From Tethya wilhelma (lineage: Eukaryota > Porifera > Demospongiae > Tethyida > Tethyidae), in contig CAXIPT010000030.1 in assembly GCA_964030475.1 (NCBI GenBank), positions 1 through 64,000 of the forward strand: a stretch of 64,000 nucleotides of DNA, written 5' to 3'. The stretch's first letter is position 1. Each line of letters begins with the position of its first letter. The notes beneath the pieces were generated by a model that had not been told where the DNA came from, made no database searches, and saw nothing but the letters and a program-made list of their open reading frames with translations. This document shows positions 35,401 to 48,353 of this stretch, piece after piece. The position numbers and the translations under genes are program-made.

Positions 35401-36531
35401 ACTTTTTGGTCTTAGAAAATTTTTTAAGTCCATAGTCACTCAAAAAAACTAAGTTCTTTATCTCTACTCGAAAAAACTTTGTTTTTCACCAACAATGTTT
35501 TTTACACCAAGAGAATGCTTCATGTGTTGAGAAAAGTAAACTTTACAAAAGTGTTTCTTTTACGCTGAAAAATGTTTTCACTGCAAAATAAACGCTTTTT
35601 GTGAAAAGTGTATTTTTGGTCCAAGAAAATTTTCTAAGTCCATAGTCACTCAAAAAAACTAAGTTCTTTATCTCAACCGTAAGAAAACTTTGTTTTTTAC
35701 CAACAATGTATTTTACACCAAGAGAATGTTCCATGTGTTAAAAAAAGTAAATTTAGTGTACTGTTTTGTCTTAGAAAATGTAGTCACTCAAAAAAACTAA
35801 GGTCTTTATCTCAACCGTAAGAAAACTTTGTTTTTTACCAACAATGTATTTTACACCAAGAGAATGTTCCATGTGTTAAAAAAAAGTAAATTTAACAAAA
35901 GTGTTTCGTTTGTGCAGAAAAGTGTTTTCAAGGAAAAATAAATGTTATGTTCCAAAAGTGTACTTTTTCGTCTTAGAAAATATTCTAAGTCCATTGTCAC
36001 TAAAAAAAACTAAGTTCTTTATCTCTACCCTGAGAAAACTTTGTTTTTAACCAACAAAGTTTTTTACACCAAGAGAATTCACAAAAGGGTTAGTTTTGTG
36101 CTGAAAAATGTTTTCTTGGTAAAATAAACGCTTTTTGTGAAAAGTGTATTTTTTGGTCTTAGAAAATTTTCTTTATCTCTACTCGAAAAAACATTGTTTT
36201 TCAGTAACAATGTTTTTTACACCAAGAGTATGTTCAATGTGTTGATAAAAGTAAAACTTCACAAAAGTGTTTCTTTTGTGCTGAAAAATGTTTTCGCGGA
36301 AAAATAGATGCTTTTTGTGTAAAGTATACTTGTTGTCCTAGAAAATTTTCTAAGTCCACAGTCACTAAAATAAACTAAGTTCTTTCTCCAACAATGTTTT
36401 TTACACAAAGAGAATGTTCCATGTGTTGAAAAAAGTAAATCTTCACAAAAGTGTTTTATTTTGTGCTGAAAAATGTTTTCACAGCAAAACAAACGCTTTT
36501 TTTGAAAAGTGTACTTTTTGGTCTTAGAAAC
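32425..36531 (+). repeat. Satellite array segment
   Basis: About twenty forward monomers, some rearranged or shortened (for example near 35755 and 36070). Confidence 0.95.
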
Positions 36532-37029
36532 TTTTGAATCCCACTATGCAACGAGAAGCCCCGCGACCTTTGACCCGCGATTTACCCTGTGACTACGGCA
36601 TTTTACTTAGAAAAAATCAAAAAATCTAAGCCATGGAAGTCAAGCTCGATTGATCATGTTGATGTGCACAGGAATCTGCAGCATAGCTGAAAAGAATGGA
36701 TTGCTAATAGGGTAAGTAAAGAATTCTGTTCTACTGCTAATCTAAGCTTACTAACTTTTTCCAAGGCCATCTGGCACAATAATGCCACGAGTGAGCTTCA
36801 GTGGTCTGTAGATACTGGTTTGTTTTTTTGTGGCCTGCTTCACACACAGATCAGGCCTTAGGGTGCTCAGTGTTTATGTCTGAAGAAATTTTTATGCTGC
36901 ATAAAATTTGAAAGGAAGAGAAGAGCTGGGGCGAAATATTCAATTTATGTCAGTACATCAATTTTGTACCTATCACTAGGCAGCAGGGTGCATTAATTGT
37001 ATATGTCTCTTTTAATCAGTGCACATGTA

Positions 37030-37077
<48 letters not shown>

Positions 37078-37108
37078 TGTGTGTGTGTGCGTGTGTGCGT
37101 GTGTGTAC

Positions 37109-37176
<68 letters not shown>

Positions 37177-38323
37177 CACTGTGGGTGGGTGTGAGTGGAT
37201 GTGCAATAAGAAAGCAAATCCTTAGAGTACTATGCATGCCATCAGAAGAATCTCATGTGGTTTAATTTTTAGCTAGCTACATGTATATACTGCATGCATG
37301 CATGAGAAACATTGGGGCCACTTGACAATGTATAGGAGTCTGATTCACTTTTCTCAGTTGATTTCAAAACTGTCTGCATATACTTGATACCAACATTGAT
37401 AGCTATGCATATTGAGCTATATTCTCTGACTTTTCAAATTTTGCCTGGGACTAAAGCAGCTAACGAAGTATAACTCTTAACAGCTTGGACATTCCCAATG
37501 AAGATAAATATAGTCATAATGGCATTTGGTCCATAAACCAGAATTATTGTTATTATTACTATAATTTCTTTGCTACGCCACTAGCAAAATATGGAACAGG
37601 ACAAATAGAAGCATATTGAGGAAGAGGATTGAAAGTCTTTGAACGAGTTCTAAGTGCAATAGGGATCTATAGGCTATCATCACCTCAGCAGACTCAATAT
37701 CCACACCAGACTCACCACCTCTGACCGTAAAACCAACCGTTAGAGCACGATTAGAGGGATAAACTTCTTCACAGAGTCATTATCATTTATCAGTCTAGAC
37801 CAGGGTTGTATATTCTAGTACATACTCAAGTGAGCTTTTTTTTGTTTGTTTGTTTGTTTTTTCTTTCTTTTTTCAAGTTAAAACAATAGCATGAGCCGAC
37901 ATACAGGTGTGGCATGAATAAATAGCACAGAAGGGCTAATAATGGACATGCAGTCACCTCAATAAAAGAAAATAAGTTAGTATGATAACTGAATTAAAAG
38001 TTGACATTATAACTGAGGAGAGGAACGTTTAAAAAAGGCCTAGGGGTAGGTATCTACTGAGATATAAAACTGAAAAAAATATACAAAAAAGGTTGCATGG
38101 AGCCATTATGTTGGTGAATTTGGCTCTTAAAGGCATCTGGTGATGTAGCTAATAACCAAAAATTATTGTGCCAGAAAACCTTGGAAAAAGTTAGTAGCTT
38201 CATTATAGCATTCTATAGAACACATTCCACTGTGCAGAATTTGTTAAAGTAAAATGCCGTAGTCACAGGGTTAATCGCAGATCAAAGGTGGCGGGGCTTC
38301 TCGTTGCATAGTGGTATTTGAAA
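36532..38323. mobile_element. Element G3 with inverted repeats of about 65-75 bp
   Basis: CCACTATGCAACGAGAAGCC at 36541 is mirrored at 38314. The inverted repeat continues through CCTTTGA and CCCTGTGACTACGGCATTTT. The core spans about 1.77 kb. It interrupts a satellite monomer within its palindrome. A clean target duplication is not evident (TTTGAA occurs at both edges but offset). The interior has two GT tracts and no coding frame. It looks like a non-autonomous DNA transposon of undetermined superfamily. Confidence 0.75.
37034..37176. repeat. (GT)n microsatellite in element G3
   Basis: Two long GT tracts separated by TACATATATAT. Frames on both strands over it are artefacts. Confidence 0.95.
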
Positions 38324-41300
38324 GTTTTTTAAGTCCATAGTCAATAAAAAAAACTAAGTTCTTTTTCTCTACCTGAAAAAACTTTGTTTTTCACCAACAA
38401 TGTTTTTTACACCAAAAGAATTTTCCACGTGTTGGAAAAAGTAAAACTTTACAAAAGTGTTTTTTTTGTGCTGAAAAATGTTTTCACGGCAAAATAAACA
38501 CTTTTTGTGAAAAGTGTACTTTTTGGTTTTACAAAATTTTCTAAGTCCATAAAAACTCAAAAAAACTAAGTTCTTTATCTCTACTCGAAAAAACTTTGTT
38601 TTTCTAAAACAATGTTTTGTACACCAAGAGAATGTTCTATGTGTTGAAAAAAGTAAAACTTCACAAAAGTGTTTCTTTTACGCCAAAAAATGTTTTCACG
38701 GCAAAATAAATGCTTTTTGTGAAAGTGTACTATTTGGACTTAGAAAATGTTTAAGTCCATAGTCACTCAAAAAAATAAGTTCTTTATCCCTACCAGTTCT
38801 TTTATCTCTACCGAGAGAAAACTTTATCTATAACCAACAATGTTTTCTATACCAAATTAATGTTCCATGCGTTGAAAAAAAAAATTTTTACAAAAGTGTT
38901 TGTTTTGTGGTGAAAAATGTTTTCACGGCATGATAAACGCTTTTTGTGAAAAGTGTACTTTTTTGTTCTAAGTCCACAGTCACTCAAAAAAAATAAGTTC
39001 TTTATCTCTACCGTGAGAAAACTTTATCTATAACCAACAATGTTTTTTACACCAAATGAATGTTCCATGTGTTTAAAAAAAAAATTTTTACAAAAGAGTT
39101 TGTTTAGTGCTGAAAAATGTTTTCACGGCAAAATAAACGCTTTTAGTGAAAAGTGTACTTTTTTGTTTTAAAAATTTTTAAGTCCACAGTAACTCAAAAA
39201 AACTAAGTTCTTTATCTCTACAGTGAGAAAACTTTATCTACAACCAACAATGTTTTTTACACCAAATGAATGTTCCATGTGTTGAAAAAAAATTTTTACA
39301 AAAGTGTTTGTTTCGTGCTGAAAAATGTTTTCACGGCAAAATAAACGCTTTTTGTGAAAAGTGTACCTTTTGGTCCTAGAAAATTTTCTAAGTCCGTAGT
39401 CACTCAAAAAAACTAAGTTCTTTTTCCCTACCTTGAGAAAACATTGTTTTTCACCAACAATGTTTTTCGGAAAAAGAGAACTTTCTACATGTTGGAAAAG
39501 GTAATACTTCACAAAAGTGTTTACTTTGTGCTGAAAATGTTTTCACGGCAAAATAAATGCTTTTTGTGAAAGTGTACTTTTTGCTCTTAAATTTTTTTAA
39601 GTCCACTATCACTCAAAAAAAGTAAGTTCTTTATCTCTACTCGAAAAAACTTTGTTTTTCACCAACAAGGTTTTTTACAAGAGAATGTTCCATGTGGTGA
39701 AAAAATTTTTTTACAAAAGTGTTTGTTTTGTGCTGAAATATGTTTTCACGGCAAAATAAACGCTTTTTGCGAAAAGTGTACTTTTTGGTCCTAAAAAATT
39801 TTCTAAGTCCATAGTCACTCAAAAAAACTAAGTTCTTTTTCCCTACCTTGAGAAAACTTTGTTTTTCACCAACAATGTTTTTTGGACAAAGAATTTTTCC
39901 ACATGTTGGAAAAAGAAAAAACTTTAGAAAAGTGTTTCTTTTGTGCTGAAATATGTTTTCACGGCAAAATAAACACTTTTTGTGAAAAGTGTACTTTTTA
40001 AACTTAGAAAATTTTCTAAGTCCATAGTCACTAAGAAAAACTAAGTTCTTTATCTCTACCGTGAAAAAACTTTGTTTTCAACCAACAATGTTTTTTGGAC
40101 AAAGAAAATTTTCCACAAGTTGGAAAAATTAATATTTCACAAAAGTGTTTACTTTGTGCTGAAAAATGTTTTCACGGCAAAATAAAACTTTTAAGTCCAC
40201 AGTCACTCAAAAAAACTAAGTTCTTTATCTCTACTCGAAAAAACTTTGTTTTTCACCAACAATGTTTTTTACACCAAGAGAATCTTCTGTGTTGAAAAAA
40301 GAAAAAAACTTTACAAAAGTGTTTCTTTTGTTCTGAAAAATGTTTTCACTGTAAAATAAACGCTTTTTGTGAAAAGAGTACTTTTTGCTCCTAAAATTTT
40401 CAAAGTCACTCAAAAAAACTAAGTTCTTTATCAATACCGTGAAAAAACTTTGTTTTTCACCAACAATGTTTTTTGGACAAAGAGAATTTTTCACATGTTG
40501 GAAAAAGTAAAACTTCACAAAAGTGTTTATTTTGTGCTGAAAAATATTTTCACGGCAAAATAAATGCTTTTTGTGAAAGTGTACTTTTTGGTTTTAGAAA
40601 AATTGTTAAGTTCACAGTCATTCAAAAAAACTAAGTTCTTTATCTCTACTCGAAAAAACTTTTTTCACCAACTATTTTCTTTTACACCAAGAGAATGTTC
40701 CATGTGTTGAAAAAAGAAAAAAACTTTACAAATGTGTTTCTTTTGTGCTGAAAAATGTTTTCGCGGTAAAATAAACGCTTTTTGTGAAAGTGTACTTTTT
40801 GGTCTTAGAAAATTTTCTGAGTCCACAGTCACTCAAAAAACTGAGATCGTTATCTTTACCGTGCTTTGATTTTCACCAACAATGTTTTCCACACCAAGAG
40901 AATGTTGCATGTGTGGAAAAAGGTAAAATTTCACAAAAGTGTTTCTTTTGTGCTGAAAAGTGTTTACAAGGCCATATAAACGTTTTATGCAAAAAGTATA
41001 CTTTATGGTCTTAGAAAATTTTCTAAGTCCATAGTCACTCAAAAAAACTAAGTTCTTTATCTCTACCGGGAGAGAACTTTGTTTCTAACCAACAATGTTT
41101 TTTATAAGAGAATGTTGCATGTGTTGAAAAAAGTAAAATTTCACAAAGTGTTTCTTTTGTTCTGAAAAGTGTTTTAAATGAATAATAAACGTTATGTTCC
41201 AAAAGTGTACTTTGTGGTCTTACAAAATATTCTAAGTCAATTGTCACACAAAAAAACTAAGGTCTTTTTCTCTACTGGGAGAGAATTTTCTTTTTCACAA

Positions 41301-42096
41301 ACAATGTTTTTTACACCAAGAGAATGTTCCATGGATAAATTTCAAAAAAAGTGTTTCTTTTGTGCTTAAAAGTGTTTTATGTCAAAACAAACATTTTTTG
41401 CAAAACATGTACGTTTTGGTCTTAGAAAATTTTCTAAGTCCATAGTCACTGAAAAAAAGTAAGTTCTTTATCTCTACCTTGAGAAAACTTTGTTTTTCAC
41501 CAGCATTGTTTTTTACACCAAGAGAATTTTCCACGTGTTGGATAAAGAAAAACTTCACAAAAGTATTTGTTTTGTGCTGAAAAATGTTTTCGCGGTAAAA
41601 TAAGCGCTTTTTTTGAAAGTGTACTTTTTGGTCTTAGAATATTTTCTAAGTCCACAGTCACTCAAAAAAACTAAGTTCTTTCACCAACAATGTTTTTTAC
41701 ACAAAGAGAATGTTCCATGTGTTGAGAAAAGTAAAACATTACAAAAGTGTTTCTTTTGTGCTGAAAAATGTTTTCACGGCAAAATAAACGCTTTTTGTGA
41801 AAAGTGTAGTTTTTGGTTCTAAAATTTTCTAAGTCCATAGTCACTCAAAAAAACTAAGTTCTTTATCTCTACCGTGAGAAAACTTTATCTATAACCAACA
41901 ATGTTTTTTACACTAAATGAATGTTCCATGTGTTGAAAAAAAAATTTTACAAAAGTGTTTGTTTTGTGCTGAAAACTGTTTTCACGGCAAAATAAACACT
42001 TTTTGTGAAAGTGTACTTTTTGGTCTTAGAAAATTTTCTAAGTTTGCAGTCACTCAAAAAAAATAAGTTCTTTCACAAACAATGTTTATTACACAA
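38324..42096 (+). repeat. Satellite array segment
   Basis: About nineteen forward monomers. Some variants carry TTTTTTGGACAAAG in place of TTTTTTACACCAAG, and others carry ACTTTATCTATAACCAACAA. These mark local subfamilies that are spread by duplication within the array. Ends at an N (42097). Confidence 0.95.
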
Positions 42097-42097
42097 N

Positions 42098-43061
42098 GCT
42101 AAAACTTACCTCACAAAAATCCTGTCTCGCCAGCGTTGTCAAGCGTTTGTAGTAGACGCTTTTCTACTTTCCCTCGAAGCGTTTTCGGGGCATTTTCCTC
42201 TCGTAGCTTAGAAACAAGTGTACTTTGAAAACAATCTTTCTTCCTCGTGGCAATCTATCAGCTGATCCATTTCAACGTCCGCGTGGGAGGGAAATTTTTA
42301 ATTTTTAATGCCGCGCTCAAAGGGTTAATATTACTTGTCTTAGTCTTGAGGAAATTGAAAGCCCGACCGTACTCAATTCTCCACAATTTCTGCTGCAAAC
42401 GCCCGCCAAAATGCAATTCGAGTAGACAATATAAATTTGTGTATAGTGCATGTAAGTTAATATACGTCGCAGCTATTTTAGTCATGTGACTACTTGGTAA
42501 CGCCCACTTAAAGCAGCCACAATGGCCGCATTTGAGCTGGAAATCACTGCTCGATTTAGGCGGTAGGTAAAAAGTACTTGGAGAAGACCAAGACTACGTG
42601 GATTCAAGTTAGTTGACTACAAAGAGCTACCAAACTTATATTTATGGCACTGTATTCTCTCTGAAGTGAGTTATTCACAGATATATACTGCCATGAATGT
42701 TGAAAATCAACATAATGAATGATATCTTGCCATTAGTAAATTCAATTACTTTAAATATAAGTTTCATGTTAGTTCACATATTAAAGACTACACTGAGCCG
42801 GTTGAAGTTACCATAGCGGGTAGTTTTATCTACCGTCTTTTTGCACTTTTGCCATCGTGGTACTTGCAATAGTGAAGCCATATCTCGGCATATAAGTAAA
42901 GTGGGCGGGGTGATATGACGTCACATTCTCAGTAGGGGGTAATCTTCTTTATACAGAAGGTTTGATGTTGACAGGTACTGTAGCTCTGGAGATATCAAAG
43001 TCTAAAGTTAGTCATAATTATCACTAAAAATATCTGTCCCCAGTCCTTAATGCACCTGAGA
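42098..43061. other. Unique island in satellite, with one candidate first exon
   Basis: It starts after an N and ends with CCCAGTCCTTAATGCACCTG AGAA, a word also present at 4698-4721, so it may be a repeat terminus. At 42532 an ATG opens MAAFELEITARFRR and is followed by a donor-like GTAGGT at 42574. No second exon found. A CRE-like TGACGTCA lies near 42917. Confidence 0.4.
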
Positions 43062-44986
43062 ACACTTTTTGTGAAAAGTGTACTTTTTGGCCTTAGAAAA
43101 TTTTCTAAGTCCAAAGTCACTCAAAAAAAATAAATTCTTCATCTCTACCGTGAGAAAACTTTGTTTTTCACCAACAATGTTTTTTACACCAAAAGAATGT
43201 TCCATGTGTTGAAAAAAGAAAAACTGCACAAAAGTGTTTCTTTTACGCTGAAAAATGTTTTCACTGCAAACTAAACGCTTTTTGTGAAAAGTGTACTTTT
43301 TGGTCCTAGAAAATTTTCTAAGTCCATAGTCACTCAAAAAAACTAAGTTCTTTATCTGAGAAAACTTTGTTTTTCACCAACAATGTTTTTTGGACAAAGA
43401 GAATTTTCCACATGTTGGAAAAAGTAAAACTTCACAAAAGTGTTTATTTTGTGCTGAAAAATGTTTTCACGGCAAAATAAATGCTTTTTTGAAAGTGTAC
43501 TTTTTGGTCTTAGAAAAATTTTTAAGTCCACAGTCACTCAAAAAAACTAAGTTCTTTATCTCTACTCGAAAAAAAATTGTTTTTAACCAACAATGTTTTT
43601 TACAACAAGAGAATGTTCCATGTGTTGAAAAAGTAAAACTTCACAAAAGTGTTTCTTTTTTGCTGAAAAATGTTTTCACGGAAAAATAAACGCTTTTTAA
43701 GTAAAGCGTACTTTGCGGTCCTAGAAAATTTTCTAAGTCCAAAGTCACTCAAAAAAAATAAATTCTTTATCTCTACCGTGAGAAAACTTTGTTTTTCACC
43801 AACAATGTTTTTTGCACCAAGAGAATATTCCATGTGTTGAAAAAAGTAAAATTTCACAACAGTGTTTCTTTTGTGCTGAAAAGTGTTTTAAAGGAATAAT
43901 AAACGTTATGTTCCAAAAGTGTACTTTTTGGTCTTAGAAAATATTCTAAGTCCATTGTCACACAAAAAACTAAGATCTTTTAATCAACTGGGAGAGAACT
44001 TTGTTTTTCACCAACAATGTTTTTTACACCTAGAGAATGTTCCATATGTTGAAAAAAGTAAAATTTCACAAAAGTGTTTCTTTTGTGCTGAAAAATGTTT
44101 TCACGGTAAAATAAAAGCTTCATGTGAAAAGTGTACTTTTTAATTTTATAAAATTTTCTAAGTCCACAAAATAAAACAATGTTTTTTACACCAAAAGAAT
44201 GTTCCATGTGTTGAAAAAAGTAAAACTTCACAAAAGTGTTTCTTTTACGCTGAAAAATGTTTTCACTGCAAAATAAACGCTTTTTGTGAAAAGTGTACTT
44301 TTTGGTCCTAGAAAATTTTCTAAGTCAATAGTCACTCAAAAAACTAAGATCTTTATCTTTACCGTGCTGTTTTTCACCAACAATTTTTTCCACACCAAGA
44401 GAATGTTGCATGTGTGGAAAAAAGTAAAATTTCACAAAAGTGTTTCTTTTCTGCTTAAAAGTCTTTACAAGGCCATATAAACGTTTCATGCAAAAAGTAT
44501 ACTTTATGGTCTTAAAAAATTTTCTAAGTCCATAGTCACTCAAATAAAACTAAGTTCTTTATCTCTACCGGGAGAGAACTTTGTTTTTCACCAACTATGT
44601 ATTTTACACCAAGAGAATGTTCCATGTGTTAAAAACAGTAAATTTAACAAAAGTGTTTCTTTTGTGCGGAAAAGTGTTTTTAAGGAAAAATAAAAGTTCT
44701 TTCTAAGTTTCTTTCTAAAGTTTCTTTCTAAGTTCTTTATCTCTACCGGGAGAGAACTTTGTTTCTCATCAACAATGTTTTTTAAAGGAGAATGTTGCAT
44801 ATGTTGAAAAAAGTAAAATTTCACAAAGTGTTTCTTTTGCGCTTAAAAGTGTTTTAAATGAATAATAAACGGTATTTTCAAAAAGTGTACTTTTTGGTCT
44901 TAGAAAATATTCTAAGTCCATTGTCACACAAAAAAAATAAGGTCTTTTTCTCTACTGGGAGAGAACTTTGTTTTTCACCAACATTT
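43062..44986 (+). repeat. Satellite array segment
   Basis: About ten forward monomers, some shortened (near 44170 and 44700). Confidence 0.95.
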
Positions 44987-45094
44987 GTGACCCAATTTTG
45001 GAAAACCGACCAGATGTAGTAAAACTTTATTTGTAGTAATCGGCGATTGTAGTGTAATTCGCGACGCGCGCACGAAATTAATTTTTTTTGCACC
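44987..45094. mobile_element. G1 element fragment, cut by a gap
   Basis: GTGACCCAATTTTGGAAAAC and the next 85 bp match 26378 onward. The match stops at an N (45095), so the remainder may be missing from the assembly. Confidence 0.8.
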
Positions 45095-45095
45095 N

Positions 45096-45885
45096 GATAA
45101 TTCAGAAACCAGAAAACTAGTATCAAATATTTTTATATATAATAAAACTATAATTTATTTTCAGTATCTTAACAGATGAATTAACTGCAAATATTTAATT
45201 AACTACAAATAAATGAATACTCAATTAGGCATATGAAAAACACTAAATTGAGTTTGCCAACTATGAAGATCATAGTAATAAGCGGCCTTATATAGTTAAG
45301 GCTAAACTTCAGCGTACTAACTAAGTTTTCATTGGAGGGATTCTTGAATTTGTAAATATTTTGTAATTTAGCTGCAAAAAACCATTTATTGCCATGGTTT
45401 TTAGACATATTCATGCAAATAACTCACCTTCTGTGCCATAATTCCCAAATCCCTCCGATAGATCACCTAAAACTATTCTAAACTTAGCGTTCGTAGCTTC
45501 AAAAGCTTTCTAAAACTCTTGCAAATGTGTTGGCCAGAATTCACATCAAATTGTACACAAAACTTGCAAACCATGTGGCCTTTGCCAACTTTGGGCATTA
45601 CGTCATATTAAATTAGCGTACAGAAGTTTGCCCAGAGACTTCTGTAGCTCACTCTACGATGTCTACATAGCCTAATCAGTGAAAACTAAAGCTACAAACC
45701 ATTGTAGGCTTGATTTTTGTAGTGTAGAGCCGACTTTTTCCAACTCGCGATCGTAAATTAAACATGACGTCATTGATAATGAGGTGGTTGCCTAGTGATT
45801 TGGCAGCAAAGTATGACGTAATTCAATGTTTATCGGGGCGCGCACACAATTTTGTTGGACATGCCTTAACCGCCCTGAGCTAGAG
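45096..45885. other. Unique island, no gene seen
   Basis: AT-rich sequence between a gap and the next satellite block. It contains a TGACGTCA near 45765. Short frames on the minus strand have no motifs. Confidence 0.5.
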
Positions 45886-48353
45886 AAAACTTTGTTTTTC
45901 GCCAACAATGTTTTTTTTACACCAAAAGAATTTTCCACGTGTTGGAAAAAGTAAAACTTCACAAAAGTGTTTATTTTGTGCTGAAAAATGTTTTCACGGC
46001 AAAATAAACGCTTTTTGTAAAAAGTGTAGTTTTTGGTCTTAGAAAATTTTCTAAGTCCATTGTCACTCAAAAAAACTAAGTTCTTTCACAAACAATGTTT
46101 TTTACACAAAGAGAATGTTTCATGTGTTGAAAAAAGTAAAACTTTACAGAAGTGTTTCTTTTGTGCTGAAACATGTTTTCATGGCAAAATAAACGCTTTT
46201 TCTGAAAAGTGTACTTTTTGGTCCTATAAAATATTCTAAGCCATAGTCACTCAAAAAAACTAAGTTCTTTATCTCTACCGGGAGAGAACTTTGTTTTTCA
46301 CCAACAATGTTTTCTACACCAAGAGAATGTTGCATGTGTGGAAAAAAGTAAAATTTCACAAAAGTGTTTCTTTTGTCCTGAAAAGGCCAAATAAACATTT
46401 TATGCAAAAAGTATACTTTATGGTCTTTCAAAACTTTCTAAGTCCATAGTCACTCAAAAAATCTAATTTCTGTATCATTACCAGGAGAGAAATTTGTTTC
46501 TCACCAACAATGTTTTTTACAGGAGAATGTTACATGTGTTGTAAAAAGTAAAATTTCACAAAATGTTTCTTTTGTGCTGAAAAGTCTTTTAAAGGAATAA
46601 TAAACGTTATGTTCCAAAAGTGTACTTTTTGGTCTTAGAAAATATTCTAAGTCCATCATCTCACAAAAAAACTAAGGACTTTTTCTCTACTAAGAGAGAA
46701 CTTTGTTTTTCACCAACAATGTTTTTTACACCAAGAGAATGTTCCATGTGTTGAAAAAAGTAAAATTTCAAAAAACTGTTTCTTTTGTGCTTAAAAGTGT
46801 TTTAAGTCAAAACAAACATTTTTTGCAAAAAATGTACTTTCTGGTCTTAGAAAATTTTCTAAGTCCATAGTCACTAAAAAAAAACTAAGTTCTTTATCTT
46901 TACCAAAAGAGAACTTTGTTTTTCACAAAAAATGTTTTTTACAAGAGAATGTTGCATGTGTTAAAAAAAATAAAATTTCACAAAAGTGTTTCTTTTGTGC
47001 TGAAAGTGTTTGCAAGGCAAAATAGAGTTTTTTTTTGCAAAAAGTGGTCTTAGAAAATTTTCTAAGTCCTTAGTCACTCAAAAAAATTAAATTCTTTATC
47101 TCTATATACGGTGAGAAAACTTTGTTTTTCCCAAACAACGTTAAGAGAAATTTCCATGTGTTGAAAAAAGGAAAACTTCACAAAAGTGATTCTTTTCCGC
47201 TGAAAAATGTTCTCACTGCAAAATAAACGCTTTTTGTGAAAAGTGTACTTTTTGGTACTAGAAAATTTTCTTAGTCAATAGTCACTCAAAAAAACTAAGT
47301 TACTTATCTCTACCTTGAGAACTCTTTGTTTTTCACCAATAATGTTTTTTGGACAAAGAAAATTTTCCACATGTTGGAAAAAGTAAAACTTCACGAAAGT
47401 GTTTGTTTTGTGCTGAAAAATGTTTCACGGCAAAATAAACGCTTTTTGTGAATCTATACTTTTTGGTCTTAGAAAATTTTTTAAGTCCACAGTCACTCAA
47501 TAAGACTAAGTTCTTTCACCAACAATGTTTTTTAAACGAAGAGAATGTTCCATGTGTTGAAAAAAGTAAAACTTTACAAAGGTTTTGTTCTGAATAATGT
47601 TTTCACGGCAAAATAAACGCTTTTTGTGAAAAGTGTACTTTTTGGTCTTAGAAAATTTTCTAAGTCTACAGTTACTCAAAAAAACCAAGTTCTTTATCTC
47701 TACTCGAAAAAACTTTGTTTTTCATCAACAATGTTTTTTACACCAAGAGAATGTTCCATGTGTTGATAAAAGTAAAACTTCACAAAAGTGTTTGTTTTGT
47801 GCTGAAAAATGTTTTCAGGGTAAAATAAACGCTTCATGTGAAGAGTGTACTTTTTGGTCCTAAAATTTTTTCTAAGTACATAGTTACTCAAAAAAAGTAG
47901 GTTCTTTACCTCTACACGAAAAAACTTTGTTTTTCACCAACAATGTTTTCTATACCAAGAGAATGTTCCATGTGTTAAAAAAAGTAAAATTTTACAAAAC
48001 TGTTTCTTTTGTGCTGAAAAGTGTTTTCAAGGAAAAATAAACGTTTTTTTCCAAAAGTGTACTGTTTGGTCTTAGAAAATATTCTAAGTCGATAGTCACT
48101 CAAAAAAACTAAGGTCTTTATCTCAACCGTGAGAAAACTTTGTTTTTCACCAACAATATTATTTACACCAAATGAATGTTCCATGTGTTGAAAAAAAAAA
48201 TTTTTACAAAATTGTTTTATGCTGAAAAATGTTTTCACTGCAAAATAAACGCTTTTTGTGAAAAGTGTACTTTTTGGTACTAGAAAATTTTCTAAGTCTA
48301 GAGTCCCTTAAAAAAACTAAGTTCTTTATCTCTACCTTGAGAAAACTTTGTTT
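45886..48353 (+). repeat. Satellite array segment, last block
   Basis: About twelve forward monomers. It ends at a TTAA within a TTTTTAACC monomer variant, where piggyBac copy C is inserted. Confidence 0.95.

Noticed and set aside
37019..37237. Frames of alternating Cys-Val or Thr-His
   Set aside because: Pure translations of (GT)n/(CA)n tracts; the same applies at 641-847, 1556-1862, 12706-13118, 22758-23207, 50650-50892 and 56996-57220.
45096..45885. Minus-strand frame at 45199-45414 as a gene
   Set aside because: No motif, no splice partners, AT-rich composition like the surrounding non-coding DNA.
15721..48353. Dozens of 60-145-residue frames on both strands with recurring KKYTFHKKRLFCREN and FQHMEHSLGVKNIVGE peptides
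   Set aside because: They are translations of the satellite monomer, which is often close to a multiple of three. They exist on both strands, change frame with every small indel and lack starts or splice structure.
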